Source: Calditrichota bacterium (lineage in GTDB: Bacteria; Zixibacteria; MSB-5A5; GN15; FEB-12). Taken from it: DNA of 5,238 nt. Position numbers and translations under genes: made by a program. The stretch spans positions 1-5,238 of the forward strand of contig DAOWIC010000045.1 of the NCBI GenBank assembly GCA_030641085.1. Direction: 5' to 3'. Below, piece after piece: positions 1 to 5,238 of this stretch (positions within the stretch are counted from its first letter, which is position 1; the number at the start of each line of letters is the position of its first letter). Below the pieces are notes generated by a model. That model was not told where the DNA came from. It did not search any database and saw nothing but the letters and a program-made list of their open reading frames with translations.

Positions 1-943
1 CGTCATGACCATTAACAAGGTCTGCGGTTCAGGACTTAAAGCGGTCATGCTGGCCACACAGGCGATCAAGGTCGGTGATAGCAATGTTATCGTGGCCGGT
101 GGCATGGAATCGATGTCCAACACGCCCCTGACACTTCAGGGCGCCAAGACCGGCGTGAAATTCGGCCACCAGAAGATGATCGACATCATGATTAGCGACG
201 GTCTCTGGGACAGCTTCAATAATTTCCATATGGGCAATGCGGCCGAGCTCACACAGCAGAAGACCGGTATCACACGTGAGCAGCAGGATGAGTTCGCGGC
301 CAACTCCCACAAGAAGGCGGTTGCCGCCTCCAAGGCCGGCAAGTTCAAGGAAGAAATATTTCCGGTCGAAATCCCGCAGCGTAAGGGTGATCCGGTCATT
401 TTTGACCACGACGAAGGCCCGCGTGCAAAGATCTCCATGGAATCGCTGGCAAGGCTCAGACCGGCTTTCCAGAAGGACGGAACTGTCACTGCTGGAAACG
501 CGCCCGGTCTCAACGACGGCTGCGCCGCTACGGTCGTTGTCTCCGAGGAGTACATGAAGGCCAAGGGCCTCAAGCCGCTGGCGAAAGTGATCGACTATGC
601 CGTCTCCGGAATGGCGCCGGAAGATGTCTTCTTCACGCCCATCCTGGCTGTCCGCAAGCTGATGGACAAGATGGGAGTCGACATCAATCACTGGGACCTG
701 ATCGAAGCGAACGAGGCTTTCTCGGTTCAGGCTCTGGCCGACGGCATGGAGTTGAAGTGGGATTGGGATCGGGTCAACGTCAACGGCGGTGCGGTGGCGC
801 TCGGCCATCCGATCGGTGCCTCCGGCACCCGAGTACTGGTAACCCTGATTTATGCGCTGAAAGAGCGCGGCCTTAAGAAAGGTCTTGCCACGCTATGCCT
901 CGGCGGTGGGAATGCGGTTGCTTTAGCTATTGAGATGTGTTAA
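1..943 (+). CDS. Acetyl-CoA C-acetyltransferase (thiolase II family), 5'-truncated
   Basis: This is the C-terminal four-fifths of a thiolase, which interconverts two acetyl-CoA and acetoacetyl-CoA (or cleaves longer 3-ketoacyl-CoA) in the cytoplasm. The frame is open to the left edge. The ATG at position 5 is an internal Met in the conserved active-site block, not the start, and about 80 N-terminal residues are missing. Numbering from that Met, the nucleophilic Cys is C7 in NKVCGSG, followed by GGMESMSNTP (32-41), NEAF (236-239), the active-site His H268 in GHPIGASG and the second catalytic Cys C298 in CLGGG. These match C89, N316, H348 and C378 of the Zoogloea enzyme with a constant offset of 80-82, so no internal deletion is seen. 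The end reads GGGNAVA where many thiolases have GGGMG or GGGQG. The downstream Hbd-type dehydrogenase favours an atoB/phaA/thlA-like short-chain role, but chain length cannot be read from sequence alone. Confidence 0.96.
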   Translation, partial: VMTINKVCGSGLKAVMLATQAIKVGDSNVIVAGGMESMSNTPLTLQGAKTGVKFGHQKMIDIMISDGLWDSFNNFHMGNAAELTQQKTGITREQQDEFAANSHKKAVAASKAGKFKEEIFPVEIPQRKGDPVIFDHDEGPRAKISMESLARLRPAFQKDGTVTAGNAPGLNDGCAATVVVSEEYMKAKGLKPLAKVIDYAVSGMAPEDVFFTPILAVRKLMDKMGVDINHWDLIEANEAFSVQALADGMELKWDWDRVNVNGGAVALGHPIGASGTRVLVTLIYALKERGLKKGLATLCLGGGNAVALAIEMC

Positions 944-974
944 TTAAGAGTATCTTAGTCCGGGAGTTATATCC

Positions 975-1838
975 ATGAACTTAGCTGATATAAAGACGAT
1001 CACGATCGTTGGCTGCGGAACAATGGGAAATGGCATCTGCCAGGTTTTTGCCACCTGCGGGTACAACGTGAATCTGGTAGACATCGATCAGGAACGCCTT
1101 GATCGCGCGGTCAAGGCCATCTCCAAAAGCATCGACCGCCTTATTAAGAAAGAGAAGCTCACCGAAGACGATAAAACGGCGATTCTTGGTCGCATCAAGA
1201 CCGGCACCGACCTGAAGGTGGCGGCCGATTCTCAGCTTGTGGTCGAGGCGGTAACCGAAAACCTGCCGATCAAACTGGACATCTTCAAGAAACTGGCCGA
1301 TATCTGCCCGCCGGAGGTGATCTTCGCCTCGAATACATCGTCATTGCCGATTACGCAACTGGCCACGGCTACCGGCCGTCCGGATCAGTTTATCGGCATG
1401 CACTTCATGAACCCGGTGCCGATGATGAAGCTCATTGAGCTTATCCGCGGTATCGCTACCAGCGACGAAACGTATAGGCTTATTGAAGAGCTTGCCAAGA
1501 AGCTGGGCAAAGTGCCGGTCGAAGTGAACGATTATCCAGGTTTTATCGCCAACCGCCTGCTTATGCCGATGATAAACGAGGCGGTCTACGCCCTGATGGA
1601 AGGTGTCGGCACCGAGGCGGCGATCGACGAAGTGATGAAACTGGGTATGGCGCATCCAATGGGTCCGCTGACTCTCGCCGATTTTATCGGACTGGATGTT
1701 TGCCTGGCGATTATGGAAGTGATGCACGAGGGTTTGGGCGATCCCAAGTATCGTCCCTGCCCGCTGCTTAAGAAAATGGTACAGGCCGGGTACCTGGGAA
1801 GAAAGTCCGGGCGCGGCTTTTACGACTACAGCTCGTAA
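975..1838 (+). CDS. hbd: 3-hydroxybutyryl-CoA dehydrogenase (Hbd/PaaH family)
   Basis: It oxidises (S)-3-hydroxyacyl-CoA to 3-ketoacyl-CoA with NAD, or does the reverse in butyrate-type synthesis, in the cytoplasm. The 287-residue length is that of the stand-alone, crotonase-free enzymes (about 280-290). The N-terminal Rossmann fold shows G13-C-G15-T-M-G18 and an acidic D36 at the end of the second strand, which fits NAD rather than NADP. The catalytic set is complete: S122 in SNTSS, H143 in GMHFMNPVP with E155 after it, and N193 in PGFIANR. The helical C-terminal domain carries the usual GPLTLADFIGLDV block and ends with GRKSGRGFYDY. The ATG start is preceded by GGGAG at 962-966 with 8 bases spacing. 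The gene follows the thiolase after 31 bases with no terminator, and its stop codon overlaps the next ribosome-binding site. Substrate chain length is inferred from the family (short chain) and is not proven. Confidence 0.95.
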   Translation: MNLADIKTITIVGCGTMGNGICQVFATCGYNVNLVDIDQERLDRAVKAISKSIDRLIKKEKLTEDDKTAILGRIKTGTDLKVAADSQLVVEAVTENLPIKLDIFKKLADICPPEVIFASNTSSLPITQLATATGRPDQFIGMHFMNPVPMMKLIELIRGIATSDETYRLIEELAKKLGKVPVEVNDYPGFIANRLLMPMINEAVYALMEGVGTEAAIDEVMKLGMAHPMGPLTLADFIGLDVCLAIMEVMHEGLGDPKYRPCPLLKKMVQAGYLGRKSGRGFYDYSS

Positions 1839-1845
1839 GGAGGAG
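1837..1845 (+). promoter_or_regulatory. Strong Shine-Dalgarno site overlapping the hbd stop codon
   Basis: AAGGAGGAG begins inside the TAA stop of the 3-hydroxybutyryl-CoA dehydrogenase gene and lies 4 bases before the GTG at 1850. It is nearly a perfect match to the anti-Shine-Dalgarno sequence. This decides the GTG start of the first acyl-CoA dehydrogenase and suggests that ribosomes ending on hbd can re-initiate directly. Confidence 0.85.
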
Positions 1846-1849
1846 TTAC

Positions 1850-2992
1850 GTGGATTTCAAACTGTCGGAAGAGAATCTTGAGCTGAAAGAGATGGCGCGC
1901 GAGTTCGCCGAAAAGCGTCTCTATCCGCACGCCCTCGAATTTGACGAGGCGGAATCGGTTCCCGAAGAATTGTATAAGGAACTCGGCGAGCTCGGCTATC
2001 TTGGCTTTACCGTACCCGAGGAGTACGGCGGCATGGGTTTCGGGGCGACGGCGTTTGTCGGCGTTCTCGAGGAGATCTGCGCTGCTTCGGCCGGGTTTGG
2101 AATCACATTGTCGGTTCATAACTCACTCTGTTGCGAGATAATCACACAGTTCGGAACCGAGGAACTGAAACAGAAGTATCTGCCGGTGATGGCGACCGGC
2201 GAGAAGTTGGGCGCCTATTGCCTCACCGAGCCGGACGCAGGTACCGATGTCGCTTCCCTGAAGACCACAGCCGAAGATAAAGGCGACCACTGGCTGTTCA
2301 ACGGCACCAAGACGTTCGTCACCAACGGCAATCTGGCCGGTGTTTTGATCGTATTCGCCAAGACCGATCCCGAGGCCGGTCGCAAGGGGATCAGTTGCTT
2401 TGTCGTGGATAACAAGATCGACGGCGTCTCTGTCGGCAAGCCGGAGAAGAAATGCGGTCTCAAGGCGTCCGACACGCGCGAACTCAACTTCGCCGATGTC
2501 GAGGTGCCCAAAGAGAACCTGCTCGGCAAACTGGGCGAGGGTTTCAAGATGGCCCTGACGATTCTCAATTCCGGTCGTATCGGCGTTTCCTTTCAGGCGA
2601 TTGGTATCGCCCAGGCCGCGCTCGACGAATCGATCAAGTACTCCAAAGAGCGCAAGCAGTTCGGCCAGCCGATAGCCAACTTCCAGGCGATTCAGTTCAA
2701 GCTGGCCGAAATGGCTACCCGGATCGATGCCGGGCGCTTGTTGGGTTATCGCGCGGCGCAACTAAAAGACGAGGGCAAACCATGTCAGCGGGAGGCCTCC
2801 ATGTCGAAGTTGTTCTGTACCCGAACGGCTAACTATGTCGTCAATGAGGCGGTCCAGATCCACGGTGGCTATGGTTACATGAAAGAGTACGCGGTCGAAC
2901 GCTATTTCCGCGATGCTCGTGTGACGGAGATCTACGAAGGTACCTCGGAGGCCCAGCAGATGGTGATCTCGAGGGATTTGTTGAGGAACTAA
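1850..2992 (+). CDS. Acyl-CoA dehydrogenase, short-chain/butyryl-CoA type (copy 1)
   Basis: This FAD enzyme introduces the alpha-beta double bond into acyl-CoA and passes electrons to an electron-transfer flavoprotein. At 380 residues it has the standard length. The N-terminal helical domain (about 1-120) contains VPEEYGG. The first family signature is CLTEPDAGTD (124-133), and the FAD-contacting FVTNG (156-160) lies in the beta domain. The C-terminal helical domain has RKQFGQPI (268-275), the second signature starting QIHGGYGY at Q336, and the catalytic base E363 in IYEGTSEAQ. The Glu in this position is the arrangement of short- and medium-chain enzymes such as Bcd and AcdA. Isovaleryl- and long-chain types place the base elsewhere. 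The start is GTG, fixed by the strong ribosome-binding site overlapping the previous stop. It sits 11 bases after hbd and 3 bases before a paralogue. Butyryl-CoA is the likely substrate given the neighbours, but a related straight or branched short acyl-CoA is possible. Confidence 0.94.
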   Translation: MDFKLSEENLELKEMAREFAEKRLYPHALEFDEAESVPEELYKELGELGYLGFTVPEEYGGMGFGATAFVGVLEEICAASAGFGITLSVHNSLCCEIITQFGTEELKQKYLPVMATGEKLGAYCLTEPDAGTDVASLKTTAEDKGDHWLFNGTKTFVTNGNLAGVLIVFAKTDPEAGRKGISCFVVDNKIDGVSVGKPEKKCGLKASDTRELNFADVEVPKENLLGKLGEGFKMALTILNSGRIGVSFQAIGIAQAALDESIKYSKERKQFGQPIANFQAIQFKLAEMATRIDAGRLLGYRAAQLKDEGKPCQREASMSKLFCTRTANYVVNEAVQIHGGYGYMKEYAVERYFRDARVTEIYEGTSEAQQMVISRDLLRN

Positions 2993-2998
2993 CCATTG
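2983..2998 (+). promoter_or_regulatory. Ribosome-binding site and TTG start of the second acyl-CoA dehydrogenase
   Basis: GAGGAA (2983-2988) lies inside the last codons of the upstream dehydrogenase, 7 bases before TTG at 2996. No in-frame ATG or GTG occurs close downstream. The ATG at 3015 is in another frame, and a later start would cut the first conserved helix. The TTG start is therefore the best choice. The 3-base gap to the upstream stop suggests translational coupling. Confidence 0.75.
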
Positions 2999-4141
2999 CT
3001 CGAAAAGAAACATCATGAATATCGCGAGCGGATCCGGGCGTTCGCTCTCGAGAAAATAGAACCCCAGGCGGTGACGCTCGATCTCGAGCAACGTTTTCCA
3101 ACCGAGTACCTGAAGCCGCTGGCCGACGAGGGGCTGATGTCGATGATCATTCCCGAGGAATACGGCGGGAAACCGGTCGACACGATTAGTTACTCGATCG
3201 CGGTTGAAGAACTTTCGCGCGTCTGCGGTTCAACCGGTATCACTATCGCTGCGCATAATTCGCTCGGTGCTTATCCGATCCATCGTTTCGGCAGCGAGGC
3301 GCAGAAGAAGAGATACCTGCCGCGTGCCTGCGAGGGCGAGTTGCTTGCTTTCGGGCTGACCGAGCCGGACTCCGGTTCCGATGCCGGGTCCACCCGGACC
3401 ATGGCATTACCGGACGGTGACAATTGGGTAATCAACGGTACCAAGTGCTTCATCACGTCGGCGACGCATGCCCTGGCCACGATATCTACGGCCAAAACCT
3501 CCGAGGATCCCAAAGATCCGACCATCACCTGCTTCATTCTTGAAAAAGGTACGCCCGGATATGCGGTGGGGAAGAAGGAGAACAAGCTCGGCCTGCGTGG
3601 ATCCGACACCGCCACCCTGCACTTCGATGACCTGAAGGTCACCTCCGACGCTCTGCTCGGAAAAGTGGGCGAGGGATTCAAGCAGATGCTGATAACTCTC
3701 GACGGGGGCCGTATTTCAATCGGTGCCATGGCGCTGGGTTTGGCCCAGGGCGCATTTGACTGCGCCGTGAAGTATGCCGCCGAGCGGGTGCAGTTCGGCA
3801 GGCCAATCTCCTACAATCAGGCGATCCAGCATACGCTGGCCGATATGGCGACCGAGATCGAAGCGGCCCGGCTGATGATCTACGAGGCCTCGGCGCTCAA
3901 GGATTCCGGTCAACCGTTTTCGCAGATGTCGGCCATGTGCAAGCTGTACGCATCCGAGGTTGGCACTCGTGTCGCCTTCAAGGCGATAGGCATCCTTGGC
4001 GGGGTTGGCTGTAACACCGGTCCGTATCCGGCGGAACGCATCTGGCGCGATGTCAAGTTATGCGAGATCGGTGAAGGTACTTCCGAAATCCAGCGGCTGG
4101 TTATCGCCCGTGAATTGATGAAAGCCGTTAAGAATAAATAG
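2996..4141 (+). CDS. Acyl-CoA dehydrogenase, divergent paralogue (copy 2)
   Basis: This is a second FAD-dependent acyl-CoA dehydrogenase, 381 residues, aligning along its length with the preceding one but clearly diverged. Visible landmarks are IPEEYGG (52-58), the first signature GLTEPDSGSD (120-129), WVINGTKCFITSATHA (144-159), RVQFGRPI (264-271) and EIGEGTSEIQR (357-367) with the catalytic base E360 kept. Two positions differ from copy 1: the Gln opening the QxxGGxG segment is Gly (G332, in IGILGGVG), and the Tyr before the catalytic Glu is Gly (G359). Both lie around the flavin and active site, so a different acyl substrate from copy 1 is a reasonable inference, perhaps branched, aromatic or dicarboxylic. 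The sequence does not identify it. The start is TTG, and the N-terminus is a few residues shorter than that of copy 1. It is the last gene of the operon, followed after 30 bases by a terminator. Confidence 0.93.
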   Translation: MLEKKHHEYRERIRAFALEKIEPQAVTLDLEQRFPTEYLKPLADEGLMSMIIPEEYGGKPVDTISYSIAVEELSRVCGSTGITIAAHNSLGAYPIHRFGSEAQKKRYLPRACEGELLAFGLTEPDSGSDAGSTRTMALPDGDNWVINGTKCFITSATHALATISTAKTSEDPKDPTITCFILEKGTPGYAVGKKENKLGLRGSDTATLHFDDLKVTSDALLGKVGEGFKQMLITLDGGRISIGAMALGLAQGAFDCAVKYAAERVQFGRPISYNQAIQHTLADMATEIEAARLMIYEASALKDSGQPFSQMSAMCKLYASEVGTRVAFKAIGILGGVGCNTGPYPAERIWRDVKLCEIGEGTSEIQRLVIARELMKAVKNK

Positions 4142-4149
4142 TAGTTAGA

Positions 4150-4171
4150 GGCTTGTTGAGCCCGCTTTTTT
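4150..4171 (+). terminator. Possible weak first terminator hairpin
   Basis: GGCT (4150-4153) can pair with AGCC (4159-4162) around a 5-base loop, and six T follow at 4166-4171. The stem is only 4 bp and three bases separate it from the T-run, so alone it would be weak. It may add to the stronger hairpin immediately downstream. Confidence 0.3.
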
Positions 4172-4203
4172 AAATGACCCCATCACACAATGGGGTCATT
4201 TTT
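4172..4203 (+). terminator. Intrinsic (rho-independent) terminator of the acyl-CoA operon
   Basis: The 11-base arm AAATGACCCCA (4172-4182) pairs perfectly with TGGGGTCATTT (4191-4201) around an 8-base loop. A T-run at 4199-4203 overlaps the base of the stem. It lies 30 bases after the stop of the last acyl-CoA dehydrogenase and separates the operon from the downstream secreted-protein gene. On the minus strand no T-run follows the stem, so it appears to act on the + strand only. Confidence 0.88.
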
Positions 4204-4325
4204 GTGCCTACCAGTGAATCTTTGAAAATCTGTTTGCTGACAAAATCGGAGGAACCCGCCATGAATGGTGGGCCACCCGGCTAACTTCCTCAGTGGGTAA
4301 TCTCATCCTAAGAGGCGGAATAGTA
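4204..4325. other. Intergenic stretch without a convincing gene
   Basis: Between the terminator and the promoter I see no convincing gene. The only coding-like element is a 7-codon ORF (ATG at 4261, TAA at 4282-4284) with GGAGGA at 4248-4253. The bases GAGGAA (4249-4254) could pair with TTCCTC (4286-4291), which would enclose that ORF in a stem. It lies upstream of the recognised promoter, so it would be transcribed only by read-through or from an unseen promoter. No known riboswitch class is recognised here. Confidence 0.4.
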
Positions 4326-4353
4326 TTGACAAACCAGATTCCACGACTATACT
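4326..4353 (+). promoter_or_regulatory. Sigma-70-type promoter for the secreted-protein gene
   Basis: A perfect -35 hexamer TTGACA (4326-4331) and a -10 hexamer TATACT (4348-4353, one mismatch to consensus) are 16 bases apart, in an AT-rich pocket inside otherwise GC-richer DNA. The start of transcription should be near 4360, leaving a leader of about 110 bases before the ATG at 4469. The position just after the operon terminator fits an independent, probably well-expressed transcription unit. An overlapping TATTAT at 4357-4362 is an alternative -10 but its spacing of 25 is poor. Confidence 0.7.
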
Positions 4354-4454
4354 TAATATTATACTGGGTAATTGACGAAAACAAGCCCGCCATTCTCTCT
4401 ATTGTTTCCCGCCAAATGTCGAGAGTCCGGTAGCGTCGGCTTGATGTCGATGAT

Positions 4455-4461
4455 GAGGGAG
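4455..4461 (+). promoter_or_regulatory. Ribosome-binding site of the secreted-protein gene
   Basis: GAGGGAG lies 7 bases before the ATG at 4469. An in-frame TGA at 4454-4456 closes the frame upstream, so this ATG is the first possible start of the open frame and no longer N-terminus exists. Confidence 0.75.
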
Positions 4462-4468
4462 TGAACAC

Positions 4469-4543
4469 ATGAAGAAAGTGCTTGGAAGTATCTTCGTGAC
4501 AATCGGTCTGCAGTTGGTTAGCTATGGGCCGACATCGGCGGCG
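4469..4543 (+). other. Predicted Sec signal peptide (residues 1-25)
   Basis: The segment has two Lys after Met, a hydrophobic core VLGSIFVTIGLQLV, then a polar region ending in small residues S-A-A. Cleavage is plausible after residue 24 or 25. There is no twin-Arg motif and no Cys after the core, which argues against Tat export or lipoprotein processing. Confidence 0.75.
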
Positions 4544-5238
4544 ATAAATCACAACGAGTTCACCCTCATTGAGCAGCAATCAAACCATCCTCAAATAATT
4601 GAAACGGTCTCTCCGACAGCCGGTAATCCCTGGGTTTGGCATGTGTCGGGATTAAACGGATTCTCCGCTGCGTCATCGATCTGGTTTGAGTATGAAAATG
4701 ACGGACCGGGGGAGGCAAACGAAGATCACACTACGGCCTTATTCTATTGGAGCGGGTTTGTATCGTCGGATTGGCAAAATGGCGTAGATGGAAGTTTTAC
4801 TCTGACGTTGTCTAACGGCGTGGATAGTGACAGAGCTTATACAATAAGTCTTTCATTGCGTTCAATGGTCGGCGGTGGATATACGATGTTTGAACAGCAG
4901 ACTGGTGGTGGTGACGGTATTACCGCCGCCGGAGCCGAGGGTTTTGTACTGATCAAGACCGGGAGTACTACATTACCGGGTGATCTTGCACTTACCTTCA
5001 ATGCGATGGGTGCTATTACATCGTGTGCTTCTGCAGCCGCCTCCTGGACGGAAGACGGGATGATAAAGCTCATGATCGCGGCCGGTAGTCGGCCGGCGTC
5101 TGCTGTGAATAATTGGCCGGTTTCATTGCGTTCAATGGTCGGCGGTGGATATACGATGTTTGAACAGCAGACTGGTGGTGGTGACGGTATTACCGCCGCC
5201 GGAGCCGAGGGTTTTGTACTGATCAAGACCGGGAGTAC
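4469..5238 (+). CDS. Secreted protein of unknown family with internal repeat, 3'-truncated
   Basis: This frame is open from the ATG to the right edge (256 complete codons, no stop). I do not recognise the family. Residues 1-25 form a Sec signal peptide: KK at 2-3, a hydrophobic stretch to about residue 19, and a probable signal peptidase I site near TSAA (22-25). No lipobox Cys is present, so export to the periplasm, surface or medium is likely. The mature part is rich in Gly, Ser, Thr, Ala and aromatic residues and has alternating strand-like segments such as SIWFEYEN and FTLTLSNG, suggesting a beta-rich fold. A 38-residue segment beginning SLRSMVGGGYTMFEQQ occurs at 129-166 and again, identically, at 219-256, where the window ends. 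Only one Cys (C186) is seen. The gene has its own promoter and ribosome-binding site, lies after a terminator, and uses more AT-ending codons than the operon, so it is probably unrelated to acyl-CoA metabolism. Sorting signals or further repeats beyond the edge cannot be seen. Confidence 0.85.
   Translation, partial: MKKVLGSIFVTIGLQLVSYGPTSAAINHNEFTLIEQQSNHPQIIETVSPTAGNPWVWHVSGLNGFSAASSIWFEYENDGPGEANEDHTTALFYWSGFVSSDWQNGVDGSFTLTLSNGVDSDRAYTISLSLRSMVGGGYTMFEQQTGGGDGITAAGAEGFVLIKTGSTTLPGDLALTFNAMGAITSCASAAASWTEDGMIKLMIAAGSRPASAVNNWPVSLRSMVGGGYTMFEQQTGGGDGITAAGAEGFVLIKTGS
4851..4968 (+). repeat. 118-bp direct repeat, copy 1
   Basis: This stretch is identical, base for base, to 5121-5238. The offset is 270 bp, a multiple of three, so both copies are read in the same frame. 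The repeat begins at the second base of a codon: the preceding base is C here and G in copy 2, giving Leu and Val. Continuation past 4968 cannot be compared because copy 2 reaches the window end. Confidence 0.98.
5121..5238 (+). repeat. 118-bp direct repeat, copy 2, running to the window edge
   Basis: This is the perfect second copy of 4851-4968, separated from it by 152 unique bases (4969-5120). It ends exactly where the window ends, so the true repeat may be longer. Identity at synonymous sites implies either very recent duplication or conversion, or an assembly that re-entered a repeat and stopped. Confidence 0.98.

Noticed and set aside
29..808. 259-codon minus-strand open frame opposite the thiolase gene
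   Set aside because: It lies wholly antisense to a thiolase with every catalytic motif intact, its translation resembles no family, and it is the expected shadow of GC-ending codons.
4150..4468. Riboswitch or tRNA gene in the intergenic region
   Set aside because: I found no cloverleaf, and no c-di-GMP, TPP, cobalamin or SAM core motifs that I can recognise. Only the terminator hairpin and small ambiguous pairings are present.
4208..4579. 123-codon minus-strand open frame across the intergenic region
   Set aside because: It runs through the + strand promoter, leader and signal-peptide region. It is rich in Arg and Ser with no recognisable domain, and the opposite strand has the coherent promoter, ribosome-binding site and signal peptide.
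4869..4950. L-type lectin-like domain suggested by GGGDGI followed by GFVLI
   Set aside because: The resemblance is limited to a few Gly/Asp-rich residues and a strand-like segment. The surrounding sequence does not supply the rest of the fold, so it is not called.
4837..5226. 129-codon minus-strand open frame with repeated Pro-rich blocks
   Set aside because: The apparent protein repeats are only the reverse reading of the 118-bp DNA repeat. The + frame through the same bases has an export signal, promoter and start.
4851..5238. CRISPR array or insertion-sequence ends
   Set aside because: There are only two long direct copies with 152 bases between them, both coding in one frame. There are no short regular repeats, no terminal inverted repeats and no transposase.

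Overview
This is a bacterial window with dense, same-strand genes, clear Shine-Dalgarno sites, GTG and TTG starts and an intrinsic terminator. The first four genes are moderately GC-rich and favour C or G at the third codon position. The organism cannot be fixed from this much sequence. The proteins look like those of anaerobic or facultative bacteria that carry out beta-oxidation or its reverse, and the last gene has a Sec-type signal peptide. The odd length, with a gene cut at each end, suggests a contig or a fragment of one.

Positions 1-4141 hold an acyl-CoA operon on the + strand: a 5'-truncated thiolase, an NAD-dependent 3-hydroxyacyl-CoA dehydrogenase of the Hbd/PaaH type, and two paralogous FAD-dependent acyl-CoA dehydrogenases. 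The gaps are 31, 11 and 3 bases, with no terminator between genes, so the four are almost certainly co-transcribed. Together they cover the first oxidation, the second oxidation and the thiolytic step of beta-oxidation. Run in reverse they would build butyryl-CoA from acetyl-CoA. The enoyl-CoA hydratase and the electron-transfer flavoprotein needed to complete the cycle are not in the window.

Positions 4142-4468 are intergenic. An 11-bp hairpin followed by a T-run ends the operon. Further on, a near-consensus sigma-70-type promoter (TTGACA, 16 bases, TATACT) starts an independent transcription unit with a leader of about 110 bases.

Positions 4469-5238 are an open reading frame that runs off the right edge. 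It encodes a secreted protein of no family I recognise, and its start is well supported by the promoter, the ribosome-binding site and the signal peptide. The most unusual feature of the window lies here: a perfect 118-bp direct repeat, in frame, with a 270-bp (90-codon) period, whose second copy runs exactly to the end of the window. It is either a recent in-gene duplication in a repeat protein or the mark of an assembly break at a repeat. The operon itself is ordinary metabolism, and I see no clear sign of a new multi-gene system.
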